Source: Desulfosudis oleivorans (GTDB lineage Bacteria > Desulfobacterota > Desulfobacteria > Desulfobacterales > SURF-7). From it: a stretch of 64,000 nucleotides of DNA. The stretch's first letter is position 1. Each line of letters starts with the position of its first letter. The DNA is taken from assembly GCA_020723325.1 (NCBI GenBank), contig DYJD01000009.1, positions 162,776 through 226,775 of the forward strand, in the 5' to 3' direction. This document shows, piece by piece, positions 36,867-45,419 of the stretch. Under the pieces are notes generated by a model. It saw only the letters and a list, made by a program, of their open reading frames with translations, had not been told where the DNA came from and did no database searches. The position numbers and the translations under genes were made by a program.

Positions 36867-36882
36867 TGGCACAACATTTGCT
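36867..36882 (+). promoter_or_regulatory. Sigma-54 promoter of the FlgP-like/surface protein genes
   Basis: TGGCACAACATTTGCT: GG at 36868-36869, exactly 10 bases, GC at 36880-36881, matching TGGCAC-N5-TTGCW perfectly. It lies 57 bases upstream of the lipoprotein ATG at 36939. A small hairpin (AGGCTAAGCCT) follows it. Confidence 0.85.
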
Positions 36883-36938
36883 TTAAAACAGGCTAAGCCT
36901 GCTTTTTGACACGCCACTTATTCAGTCAGGAGAAGACT

Positions 36939-37607
36939 ATGTTTCCACGCTTGAGAACAGGATCTTACTTCCCGGCGCTCATATCAGCGCTTTGTTTGGC
37001 CGGTATTCTGGGCTGCACTTCCGGCCATGAAATCTTGAAATATGAAAATCCCATTCAAACCAGCCAGCAGCAGCTTGTGCCGGGGCTGGAACCGGAAGAG
37101 GCCGGGGACAAGATTGCCGTGGATGTGATCGGCCAGGGCGTGGAACCGGAAACCGGCAGCCCCCAACAGAAAAAACTCATGGCCGAGCGTGCGGCCGTAA
37201 TCGACGGTTACCGCAAACTTTCCGAGCGCATTGCCGGAACGATCTTGAATGCCTATTCAGCCGCCGGGCGTAACAACATCTCCGTGGACCAGGTCATGAC
37301 CGAAACCAATGCCTATCTACGCGGGGCACAGGTGGCCTTTGTCAGCCATGACGACGGCATCGCCTCGGCTCGGGTCAAGGTCTATATTTCCCCACGGGAG
37401 TACAAATTTTACCACGGTACGCCCACTTCCAGAGCCATTCTTGGGGCCCTGGCCGGCGCCGGGCTCGGAGCCGCCGCCGGTTCCGGCACTGGTGCGGCTC
37501 TTGGAACCAGCTCCTTTACCATGGAAGCCTTGGGCGGAACCGCCGGCGCCATGGCCATCGGTTCAGGGGCCGGGGCCTTGGGCGGTTCGGCATTGGCAAA
37601 CAATTAG
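36939..37607 (+). CDS. LPP20/FlgP-like outer-membrane lipoprotein
   Basis: 222 residues. Lipobox with Cys26 (LAGILGC). Residues 60-160 match the LPP20 pattern: KLMAERAAVIDGYRKLSERI, AFVSHDDGIASARVKVYI. The C-terminal 60 residues are a glycine zipper (GALAGAGLGAAAGSGTGAAL) able to insert in a membrane. LPP20-family FlgP is a flagellar outer-membrane disk component in Vibrio and Campylobacter. AGGAG lies 6 bases before the ATG, and a sigma-54 promoter upstream supports a flagellar role; exact role inferred. Confidence 0.78.
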   Translation: MFPRLRTGSYFPALISALCLAGILGCTSGHEILKYENPIQTSQQQLVPGLEPEEAGDKIAVDVIGQGVEPETGSPQQKKLMAERAAVIDGYRKLSERIAGTILNAYSAAGRNNISVDQVMTETNAYLRGAQVAFVSHDDGIASARVKVYISPREYKFYHGTPTSRAILGALAGAGLGAAAGSGTGAALGTSSFTMEALGGTAGAMAIGSGAGALGGSALANN

Positions 37608-37639
37608 GATTTTGGGAAAAAAGGAGCTTGCAAAGCAGC

Positions 37640-38884
37640 ATGAAACAATATCAAAGCATGTTTGGATGGCTACGAGCAGCGGGTATATTTTGCGTTTTCA
37701 GCCTGGGCCTGCTTTGCATCATCGGCACCGGTGGGGATGAAATCGAAGATACCCCCCAGACAACCGCCTCCCAATCCGTCAACACCCTCCCTACCGCCAC
37801 CATCAATACGCCGGCAGACCCCACCGTTTTCACCGAAGGGGCCTTGATCACTTTTTCCGGCTCAGGCACGGACACGGAAGACGGCACTTTGTCCGGCGCT
37901 GCTTTGGTGTGGAGTTCCAGCATCGACGGCCGCATCGGCATCGGCGCCAATGTCCCCAATGTCTCCCTTTCCACCGGCTCCCATGTCATTACCTTGACGG
38001 CCACGGACAGTAACGGCGGCGCAGCCAGCGACACCGCCACCATCACCCTCAATCCCCGGACCAACACCATCCCCACTGCCGCCATCACCGCTCCGGCCAC
38101 GGGCAGCACTTTCGGCCAGGGCCAATTCATCAATTTAGCCGGCACGGGCACAGACACCGAAGACGGCCAACTCCAGGGCAATGCCCTGGTCTGGTCCTCC
38201 CAGATCGACGGACAGATCGGCACCGGCAATTCCATCACCGTCAACAACCTGTCCGCCGGCACCCATACAATCCGTCTGACAGTCACTGACAGCGCCCACA
38301 CCAGCGGCACTGCTTCCATTTCCATCACCGTGGGCAACACCCCCCCCACCGCCGTTATCAACTATCCAGCCGACGGCGCCACCATCAATGAAGGTTATTC
38401 CATCACCTTTTCCGGTACCGGCACAGACCCGGAAGACGGCAGTTTGAGCGGCAGCGCCCTGGTATGGCGCTCCAACAAGGACGGCCAGATCGGCATCGGC
38501 AACTCGCCCCTTGTATCCTTTCTGTCCAGCGGCCCCCATGTCATCACCCTGAGCGTCACCGACAGCGACGGCGCCACCGGTTCGGACACCATTGCCTTGA
38601 CCGTGGGCAACACCCTGCCGACGGCTTCCATTAAGAATCCTGCCGGCGGGTCCACCTTCACCGCAAGCGAGCTCATCGTTTTCAACGGCACCGGCACCGA
38701 TGCAGAAGACGGTAATCTTTACGGCGGCAGCCTGGTGTGGACTTCCAGCCGCGACGGTCTGATCGGGACCGGCACGAATGTCAGCGTCAGCGGTCTTTCC
38801 GTGGGTGCCCACCTCATCACCTTGACGGTCACGGACCGCAACGGTGCGGTGGACAGCGAAGCCATCACCATCACCATTCAATAA
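37640..38884 (+). CDS. Exported protein with four Ig-like repeats
   Basis: 414 residues. A hydrophobic N-terminal segment (GIFCVFSLGLLCIIGTGG) is a signal peptide or, through LLCIIG, a poor lipobox. Then four repeats of about 91 residues, each with PTAxIxxPA, GTGTDTEDG, LVWSS, DGQIGTG and ITLTVTDS elements: cadherin/PKD-like Ig folds with acidic DTEDG calcium-type loops. No C-terminal anchor is visible. Lies 32 bases after the FlgP-like gene and 8 bases before the larger paralogue, so probably in the same sigma-54 transcript. Adhesin or sheath-like surface role is inference. Start uncertain by a few codons. Confidence 0.8.
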   Translation: MKQYQSMFGWLRAAGIFCVFSLGLLCIIGTGGDEIEDTPQTTASQSVNTLPTATINTPADPTVFTEGALITFSGSGTDTEDGTLSGAALVWSSSIDGRIGIGANVPNVSLSTGSHVITLTATDSNGGAASDTATITLNPRTNTIPTAAITAPATGSTFGQGQFINLAGTGTDTEDGQLQGNALVWSSQIDGQIGTGNSITVNNLSAGTHTIRLTVTDSAHTSGTASISITVGNTPPTAVINYPADGATINEGYSITFSGTGTDPEDGSLSGSALVWRSNKDGQIGIGNSPLVSFLSSGPHVITLSVTDSDGATGSDTIALTVGNTLPTASIKNPAGGSTFTASELIVFNGTGTDAEDGNLYGGSLVWTSSRDGLIGTGTNVSVSGLSVGAHLITLTVTDRNGAVDSEAITITIQ

Positions 38885-38892
38885 GGCGGATT

Positions 38893-41800
38893 ATGCGGAA
38901 AGCTTGCACTATATTGAATCTCTATCAATGCCTGAAAATGACGCGGCTGGTCGTCCAAGCAACCTGGAGCGCCGCCTTGGCCCTGATCGGTTGTCTTTTC
39001 ATCGTTACCGAAGGTCAAGCAGTTGTTCCCACGGTCAACATCATCTCGCCGGCAAATGCGGCCTCTTATGCCTATCAAGAATTTATCGCCTTTTCCTGCG
39101 CTGCAGCCGATCCGGATGGCGGCACCATCGACACCTACGCCTGGCTTTCCTCCAGACAAGGCCCCATCGGCGGCGGCGCCGCTTCCTTCAGCAGCAACAC
39201 ACTTTCACGCGGAACCCACACGATTTCGCTCACAGTCACGGACAGCGACAGTGAAACCAATACAGCCAGCATTACCATTACCGTGCGCCAGGTCCCCACT
39301 GCCATGATCACCGCGCCTGCCAACGGTGGTAATTTCGATCTAGGCCAACAGATCACCTTCACTGGCACCGGCACCGACCCCGAGGACGGGGCCCTGGCAG
39401 GGAATGATCTGGTCTGGTCCTCCAGCCTCGACGGACAGTTCGGTACCGGCTCGCCCCTGGCTGTCCAAACCCTGACCGCCGGCAATCACACGATCACCCT
39501 CACTGTGACCGACAGCGACGGCGATACGGATACGGCCACCATCAACATCAAGGTGGGTAATGATCCGCCTGTTGCCAACATCACGGCACCGGCGGACAGA
39601 AGCAGCTACACCAGCGGCGTAAACGTGATCTTCCAAGGAACCGGTACAGATACGGAAGACGGCGCTCTGGCCGGCGGAGATCTGGTTTGGTCCTCCAGCC
39701 TGGACGGGCAGATCGGCACCGGCACACTTCTAACAGTGAACAATCTTTCCAACGGCACCCATCTCATCACCCTTACCGCCACCGACAGCGACAACGACAC
39801 CGGCACAGACGCCATCATCATCACCATCACCAACAGGCCCCCCACTGCCCTGATCACCGCGCCGGTGAGCGGCAGCGATTATGACGAAGGCGCCCTGATC
39901 ACCTTTACCGGAACAGGCATTGATCCGGAGGAAGGTGCCCTGGCAGGCAACGCTCTGGTATGGTCATCCAGCCTGGACGGGCAAATCGGCACCGGCTCCC
40001 CCCTGGCTGTTCAAAGCCTTTCAAACGGCAACCATGTCATTACTTTGACTGTGACCGACACGGACGGCGATGATGATACCTCCACCATCAACGTCAAAGT
40101 GGGCAATGATCCGCCCACTGCCGATATCACCGCCCCTGCCACCGGCAGCAGTTACAACAGCGGCGCCAATGTGGTTTTTCAAGGGACCGGCACGGATGCG
40201 GAGGACGGCGCCCTGTCGGGCGCTTCCCTGGTCTGGCGTTCCAGCCTGGACAATCAAATCGGAACCGGCACAACCCTGGCCACCAGCACTCTTTCCAGCG
40301 GCACCCATGTCATCACCCTTACCGCCACCGACAGCGACGGAGACACCGGCACGGACAGCATCGTAGTGACCATCAACAATCAACTGCCTACGGCCACCAT
40401 TAGTTCTCCTGCCAACAACAGTATATTTGACGAGGGCGAAAATATAACCCTGGCTGGCGGCGCCACGGATCCGGAAGACGGCACGCTGACCGGCGCGTCC
40501 CTGGTATGGAGTTCCAATCTTGATGGACAGATCGGAACCGGCGCCAACGTCACCTGGAATGATGCTTCGGAAGGCGTCCATATTATAACGCTTACGGCAA
40601 CCGACAGTGAAGGCGGCTCAGACACGGCCACGATCACCATCACCGCCGGCAACGCCGAACCCACGGCCCGGATCACTACTCCCGCCACCGGCGCCCGTTA
40701 CAATGAGGGGGACAGCATCAGCTTTTACGGCAGCGCGGAAGACGACCAGGACGGCGCCTTGACCGGCAGAGCCCTGGTGTGGACTTCGAATAACGCCGGT
40801 TTGGTACAAGTTATCGGAGCAGGCAGTTCCGTTACGACTTCAACCCTCGCCCCCGGCACCCATACCATCACCCTGACCGCCACCGACAGCCAGAATTCAT
40901 CCGGAACCGCCAGCATCCAGATCACTGTCACTGCCAAGACCGCCCTCAGCCTGTCAGCCGCCAGTTTGTCGCTGGTCGCCGGTGGAAGTTCCACGTTGAC
41001 AGCCAGGGGCGGGACAACGCCCTACCGGGTCTTCTCCCGCTATCCGCATATTGCCGCAGCATCCATCACCGGCGCCACCATAACCGTAACCGGGGTTTCC
41101 GCCGGCGCCTCCACCATCACGGTTACGGACAGTACCAAAGCCAGCGCCACCGCCCTTGCCACGGTAACCGCATCCCAAGGCTCTACTAGTAATCCACCCA
41201 CGGCCCACGCCGGCAGTGACCAAATCGTCATGGAAGGCAGTACTGTGTATCTGGATGGATCCGCTTCCTCTGATTCAAACGGCAGCATCGCGGCCTTTCA
41301 ATGGCTGCAGATCGCCGGATCGAATATTGCGCTTTCCGACAGCTCCGCTGAAAATCCCAATTTTGTCGCACCCGCGGTTTCTGCCGCCGGCAGCGTGCTC
41401 ACCTTCCGCCTAACGTGTACGGACAATGACGGTCTCCAGGATACGGATGAAGTCAATGTGTCGGTGGTGGATAACGGGATCAGCATCTATCCCGCCACGG
41501 TCACTTCTTTCAAATCCTTTGTCAATGAATACTTGGGTGTGGTCCTGGGCGGTGGCGCTTCCCTGACCAGCCTACTGCCGCTCAATCCTGCCACCATCAC
41601 AAGCACCACCAACCGGCCGGCCGTGTTGACTTACGGGCTTGTAAGTTTTGAAACCAAAATCACCCAGCCCGGAGCTGTTGCCGCCATTTCCATCTACCTG
41701 CCCAAAGCCGCCCCGGCAGGCTATGCCTGGTTCAAATACAATCAGCAAAAGGGCTGGTTCAATTTTGATCGGGAGTTGATTTCAGACGGCCAGGGCGACG

Positions 41801-41994
41801 GCGCCGTCTTCAGTGCCGACCGCACCGTGGTCACGCTTTATATCACCGACAACGGCCCCTACGACGATGACGACACCTTTTTGGTGATCCAGGATCCTTC
41901 CGGGCTTGGAACCATGACGGCAAGCACCGGTTCGACCGCCGCCACATCTTCGGACGACGACGATTTCTGTTTCATCGGCAGCCTAGCGCACTAA
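38893..41994 (+). CDS. Large Ig-repeat surface protein with choice-of-anchor-U end
   Basis: 1033 residues. Signal peptide (ATWSAALALIGCLFIVTEG), seven Ig-like repeats of about 91 residues of the same type as the upstream gene, a Big2-like domain (LSAASLSLVAGGSSTLTARG), a PKD-like domain (HAGSDQIVMEGSTVYLDGSA), and a choice-of-anchor-U domain (NEYLGVVLGGGASL; AGYAWFKYNQQKGWFNF; VFSADRTVVTLYITDNGPYD). The tail is acidic and ends DDDDFCFIGSLAH. Repeats 2-3 and 4-5 are a duplicated pair. AAGGCGG 4 bases before ATG. Likely a cell-surface or secreted adhesin; the Cys in CFIGS may be an attachment site. Confidence 0.82.
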   Translation: MRKACTILNLYQCLKMTRLVVQATWSAALALIGCLFIVTEGQAVVPTVNIISPANAASYAYQEFIAFSCAAADPDGGTIDTYAWLSSRQGPIGGGAASFSSNTLSRGTHTISLTVTDSDSETNTASITITVRQVPTAMITAPANGGNFDLGQQITFTGTGTDPEDGALAGNDLVWSSSLDGQFGTGSPLAVQTLTAGNHTITLTVTDSDGDTDTATINIKVGNDPPVANITAPADRSSYTSGVNVIFQGTGTDTEDGALAGGDLVWSSSLDGQIGTGTLLTVNNLSNGTHLITLTATDSDNDTGTDAIIITITNRPPTALITAPVSGSDYDEGALITFTGTGIDPEEGALAGNALVWSSSLDGQIGTGSPLAVQSLSNGNHVITLTVTDTDGDDDTSTINVKVGNDPPTADITAPATGSSYNSGANVVFQGTGTDAEDGALSGASLVWRSSLDNQIGTGTTLATSTLSSGTHVITLTATDSDGDTGTDSIVVTINNQLPTATISSPANNSIFDEGENITLAGGATDPEDGTLTGASLVWSSNLDGQIGTGANVTWNDASEGVHIITLTATDSEGGSDTATITITAGNAEPTARITTPATGARYNEGDSISFYGSAEDDQDGALTGRALVWTSNNAGLVQVIGAGSSVTTSTLAPGTHTITLTATDSQNSSGTASIQITVTAKTALSLSAASLSLVAGGSSTLTARGGTTPYRVFSRYPHIAAASITGATITVTGVSAGASTITVTDSTKASATALATVTASQGSTSNPPTAHAGSDQIVMEGSTVYLDGSASSDSNGSIAAFQWLQIAGSNIALSDSSAENPNFVAPAVSAAGSVLTFRLTCTDNDGLQDTDEVNVSVVDNGISIYPATVTSFKSFVNEYLGVVLGGGASLTSLLPLNPATITSTTNRPAVLTYGLVSFETKITQPGAVAAISIYLPKAAPAGYAWFKYNQQKGWFNFDRELISDGQGDGAVFSADRTVVTLYITDNGPYDDDDTFLVIQDPSGLGTMTASTGSTAATSSDDDDFCFIGSLAH
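39300..40390 (+). repeat. Duplicated 546-base Ig-repeat pair
   Basis: Two tandem copies of a two-Ig unit (each about 182 codons). First members share GTGSPLAVQ and KVGNDPP; second members share SSY-SG--V-FQGTGTD. The DNA of the strands LVWSSSLDGQIGTG is almost unchanged between copies, pointing to recombination within the gene. Confidence 0.7.
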
Positions 41995-42068
41995 ACCAGC
42001 TACGGATAATGCCCGCCATGAAGAATATGCAAAAAGGGCAGCACGCCCAGGGCAATCGCATATAGTTT

Positions 42069-42437
42069 TTTTTCGGGGTCGGGGTCGGTATCGGTATCGA
42101 AAAAATAATTTGGGGCGCCCCGCTCCCGAAAAACCAGGGCTTTTTCTATGCTGACCCAAAGACCCAACACGATGTCTTTTCCGTAGGGGCGGTTCGCGAA
42201 CCGCCCCTGCACATCGGCAGGGCACACCGTTCCGTCCCGTTGGCGAATTGCCTTTGGGGGAAAAGAAAAAACTCGATACCGATTCCGATACCGACCCCGA
42301 CCCCGAGAGGTTGGATGGCAGAGACAAAACCCAAACACTCACGAATCGCTTTATCTTGGCGAGCAATAGTATTCGCTATGTGAAATATTGGCAATTAATG
42401 GTTGCACATTCCGCGCCAAGTTTACATGCGATTCCCC
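42069..42437 (+). repeat. Dispersed promoter-proximal repeat, copy B (longest)
   Basis: Opens with CGGGGTCGGGGTCGGTATCG at about 42069 and repeats the reverse complement (TCGATACCGATTCCGATACC, GACCCCGACCCCGAG) at 42274-42306, so its first 240 bases are bounded by inverted copies. Between them is the perfect palindrome at 42185-42208 shared with copy A. After the second box comes GGATGGCAGAGACAAAACCC, CACGAATCGCTTTATCTTGG, GAAATATTGGCAATTAATGG and AAGTTTACATGCGATTCCCC, about 93% identical by eye to copy C. The gap 41995-42680 holds no convincing gene. Confidence 0.8.
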
Positions 42438-42459
42438 TGGAAACATGCGGGGAATTGTA

Positions 42460-42488
42460 TTGACTATTTATCCAAGCCTTGCTATTTT
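42460..42488 (+). promoter_or_regulatory. Probable sigma-70 promoter after repeat copy B
   Basis: TTGACT at 42460-42465, 17-base spacer, TATTTT at 42483-42488. Positioned 24 bases after the end of repeat copy B, the same arrangement as at copies A and C. The next gene starts at 42681. Confidence 0.6.
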
Positions 42489-42680
42489 TTTGCTCATCGC
42501 TTCATCGACAACTTACTTGCATGGGCAAGAAATCACACACATTCTTGATATTTAACTAATATACAAAAAATAGATCTGATCATCAGAGGTAACGTACCGA
42601 TCCAGCCGGTCGGGGCGTCTGCAAGGCAGGGTTGTTTTCCTACCTAATTTCTTTCAAAAACATTGAAAAAGGAGACAATC

Positions 42681-43424
42681 ATGGTCCAAAAATTGATGTT
42701 ATCCACTGTTGGTTTTATCCTCCTGTTTTCCTGTACTGTTTTCGCCGGCGAAAAATTAAAAGCGATTACCTGCAATTTTGAACCATTTTACGGGGAGAGC
42801 ATGAAAAATCAGGGCCCCATTTCCGAAATCACCCACAAGGCTTTTCAAGAGGTGGGCTATGAAGTGGACATTAAATTCGTCCCCTGGGCCAGGGCGTTGG
42901 CCGAAGCGGAAAAAGGCGACTATGATATTCTTGTAGGGGTCTGGCACAGCGCTGAGAGAGAAAAATGGATGGCCTTTAGTGATGCCATGATGGAAAACGA
43001 GTTAGGTTTCTACAAGAAAAAAGGCGATCCCATTACCTTTACTGATTATGCCGCGCTGAAAGCAAACGGGACTAAGATCGGCATTGTGCGCGGCTACGTC
43101 AATCCCGAAGGATTTGATGAAGCCAAGATGAATGTGGATGAGGCCACCGATGATCTCACCAATATGCGCAAATTCATTGGTGGACGTACCCAATTGGTGA
43201 TCATTGATAAGCAGATCGGCGCCTATATTGTGAAATCCAATATGGCCGATAGCATTGGCACCATCGAATGGCTTACAACCCTTCAAAAGAAACCCCTGAT
43301 GAACGGCATCCTCAAAAATGCCAAAGGGGACTGGCAAAAACGCCTGGCAGACTTCAATAAAGGCATAGGTATAATTAAACAAAATGGGACTTTGGACAAA
43401 ATTTTAAAGGAACATGGTTTCTAA
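42681..43424 (+). CDS. Periplasmic solute-binding protein (SBP family 3)
   Basis: 247 residues. Signal peptide (LMLSTVGFILLFSCTVFAG), then the family-3 solute-binding fold: LKAITCNFEPFYGESMKNQG, VDIKFVPWARALAEAEKGDY, TKIGIVRGYVNPEGFDEAKM. Orphan: no permease or ATPase gene nearby, so it may act in sensing. AAGGAG precedes ATG at 42681 by 7 bases. Tandem paralogue follows with an 11-base overlap. Expressed probably from the promoter at 42460. Confidence 0.88.
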   Translation: MVQKLMLSTVGFILLFSCTVFAGEKLKAITCNFEPFYGESMKNQGPISEITHKAFQEVGYEVDIKFVPWARALAEAEKGDYDILVGVWHSAEREKWMAFSDAMMENELGFYKKKGDPITFTDYAALKANGTKIGIVRGYVNPEGFDEAKMNVDEATDDLTNMRKFIGGRTQLVIIDKQIGAYIVKSNMADSIGTIEWLTTLQKKPLMNGILKNAKGDWQKRLADFNKGIGIIKQNGTLDKILKEHGF

Positions 43425-44190
43425 ACATATTTACCATAACCTCCTAAAACGCAGGAAATGGATACAGGCCGCCTTTGCTTTTTTCATTCTGTTTCCCTCC
43501 AACGCAACAGCCGAAGAGAAGTTGAGAGCTATTGCGTGCAATTTTGAGCCGTATTACGGGGAAAGCATGAAAAACCAGGGCCCTGTATCTGAAATCACAT
43601 GTCGAGCTTTTCAAGCAATCGGCTATGCAGTGGACATTAAATTCGTTCCCTGGGCAAGAGCATTGCTGGAAGCGGAACAAGGTGATCATGATGTTATAGT
43701 CGGGCTCTGGTACAGCACCGAGAGAGCCAAATGGATTGCTTTCAGCGATGTAGTATTAGAAAACGAATTGGGCTTTTATAAGAAAAAAGGCGATCCCATC
43801 ATATTCACGGATTATGCCGCACTGAAAGCACAGCGGACCAAGATCGGAATTGTACGCGGCTATGTCAATCCCGAAGGATTCGACGAGGCTCAGATGGTTG
43901 TGGAAATGGTCAAAGATGATATCCTCAATATGCGGAAATTGGCTTATGACCGCATCCAATTGGTGATGATTGATAAACAGGTCGGCGCTTATATGGTGAG
44001 AACCCATATGCCGAATTACATCAACAGCATCGAATGGTTGGTAACTCTTCAAAAACAACCCATGCTCACCGGCATCGTTAAAAACTCCAAGACAGACTGG
44101 CAAAAACGCCTGGCGGATTTTAATAAAGGACTTGGGATGATCAAACAGAATGGAACATTGGAGAAAATTCTAAAAGAGCATGGTTTTTAG
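43414..44190 (+). CDS. Periplasmic solute-binding protein, tandem paralogue
   Basis: 258 residues, about two-thirds identical by eye to the upstream protein across the mature region (CNFEPYYGESMKNQGPVSEI, VDIKFVPWARALLEAEQGDH, IGIVRGYVNPEGFDEAQMVV, WQKRLADFNKGLGMIKQNGT). Signal peptide AAFAFFILFPSNATA. Overlaps the 3' end of the upstream gene by 11 bases; AAAGGA abuts the start, so translation is probably coupled. Substitutions lie in the ligand-facing loop around residues 165-180, suggesting altered specificity. Confidence 0.86.
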   Translation: MVSKHIYHNLLKRRKWIQAAFAFFILFPSNATAEEKLRAIACNFEPYYGESMKNQGPVSEITCRAFQAIGYAVDIKFVPWARALLEAEQGDHDVIVGLWYSTERAKWIAFSDVVLENELGFYKKKGDPIIFTDYAALKAQRTKIGIVRGYVNPEGFDEAQMVVEMVKDDILNMRKLAYDRIQLVMIDKQVGAYMVRTHMPNYINSIEWLVTLQKQPMLTGIVKNSKTDWQKRLADFNKGLGMIKQNGTLEKILKEHGF

Positions 44191-44378
44191 CGATATTTGA
44201 TGGGTGTAATCAATTGCCGTAGCTGATCAGGTGAATAGGCCGAAGACTGAAGGTTTTAATGATTCAGACAGCACTCAAATCCTTTCCTTCCGATCTTCGA
44301 TGATGATTTCATTGACTATTTGTTCTTTAATCTTGATCGCTTCTCGCAGTCTTGCTCATCGTTTCGGTCGCTGTCCCT

Positions 44379-44411
44379 TGTGGGAGCGGCTTCCAGCCGC
44401 GATACGGCCGA
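44379..44411 (+). repeat. REP-like hairpin repeat, copy 2
   Basis: TTGTGGGAGCGGCTTCCAGC followed by CGCGATACGGCCG. Inner stem GCGGCT/AGCCGC with loop TCC A; outer flanks CATCGTTTCGG and CCGAAGCGATG also pair. The stretch 44191-44579 contains nothing else I can support. Confidence 0.7.
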
Positions 44412-44579
44412 AGCGATGACCCCAGCCTTTTTTGTATTTCCCCGACAGTGGCTTTCACATTTTATCTCCTTTTTACGCATATCTTATGCGTAAAAAGACA
44501 ATTGCCAAGCTTGATGTTTTTATTGAACCGGATTAGGATGCAGTTCAGCATTTTTCATCTTGGTCGAAAAAACAAACAA

Positions 44580-45419
44580 ATGAACTGCTCCATTGAAGAT
44601 CTTTACAAATCATTCCGGACCGCCTTGAAATCCTTTATTGCCGCCCGTACACGGGACGATAAGCTGGCAGAGGATCTTGTTCAGGACACATTTGTCAAGC
44701 TGGCGGATTATTGCAATCGCGGATGCGAATGCCGGCATCCTAAGTCCTTTCTTTTCAAAACCGCCCCGGCCGAGGCCAACCTTGGATTGGGATGCGGCAA
44801 TCCCACTGCCATTGCCGGTATGAAACCAGGTGAAACAGTGCTGGATCTGGGATCCGGTGCCGGATTTGACTGTTTCCTGGCCGCAAATCAGGTCGGCCCG
44901 CAAGGCCATGTCATCGGAATCGATATGACCCCGGAAATGATTGAAAAGGCTAGAACTATTGCCCTACGCCGCGGTACACGCAATGTGGAATTCCGTTTGG
45001 GAGAGATCGAGCATCTGCCAATGGCAGACAACAGTGTGGATGTGATCATCAGCAATTGTGTCGTCAACCTGGCTCCGGACAAGCCAAAGGTCTTCCGGGA
45101 AGCTTACCGCGTCCTGAAATCCGGCGGCCGCCTGGCTGTTTCCGATACTGCCCTGCTCAAGGAACTGCCGGAAAACATTAAAAACAGTTTGGATGCACAC
45201 GTGGCCTGTATTGCCGGCGCCATTCCGATTGATGCTTACAAACCGATCCTGGAACAAGCTGGTTTTAGAAACATTCGGATCACTGTAAAAACGGCCTCAA
45301 ACTGCGTATCCTCTGATACAACGGATCCCATCGGCCGGTCGGTCATCAAGGAATACGGTGACGAAATCCAATTGAATGAATTTATTACGAGCATATATAT
45401 TGAAGGAACCAAAGAATGA
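44580..45419 (+). CDS. ECF sigma region 2 fused to truncated arsenite methyltransferase
   Basis: 279 residues. Residues 1-62 are the start of an ECF sigma factor ([47 protein letters not shown]). From residue 63 the sequence is ArsM-type: [40 protein letters not shown] (SAM site), [12 protein letters not shown] and HVACIAGAI, the last two with the arsenic-binding Cys positions. The ArsM N-terminal 60-70 residues, including the first conserved Cys, are missing and the sigma lacks region 4. The junction at about 44760-44771 is in frame. Whether the product is active is unknown. No good ribosome site; earlier in-frame ATGs overlap a REP-like repeat. Confidence 0.8.
   Translation: MNCSIEDLYKSFRTALKSFIAARTRDDKLAEDLVQDTFVKLADYCNRGCECRHPKSFLFKTAPAEANLGLGCGNPTAIAGMKPGETVLDLGSGAGFDCFLAANQVGPQGHVIGIDMTPEMIEKARTIALRRGTRNVEFRLGEIEHLPMADNSVDVIISNCVVNLAPDKPKVFREAYRVLKSGGRLAVSDTALLKELPENIKNSLDAHVACIAGAIPIDAYKPILEQAGFRNIRITVKTASNCVSSDTTDPIGRSVIKEYGDEIQLNEFITSIYIEGTKE

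Noticed and set aside
37640..38884. Lipoprotein assignment for the four-Ig protein
   Set aside because: LLCIIG near residue 24 is not a good lipobox (Ile at +1, no small residue before Cys), so I call it only exported.
42248..42463. Reading frame across repeat copy B, with a similar frame across copy C at 63708-63974 (shared KTQTLTNRFIL and KYWQLM)
   Set aside because: The two frames are similar only because the repeat DNA is. No ribosome site, no domain, and copy A breaks the frame, so I treat it as non-coding repeat.
44352..44579. Upstream extension of the ECF-ArsM fusion
   Set aside because: The extension translates the REP-like repeat and has no ribosome site.
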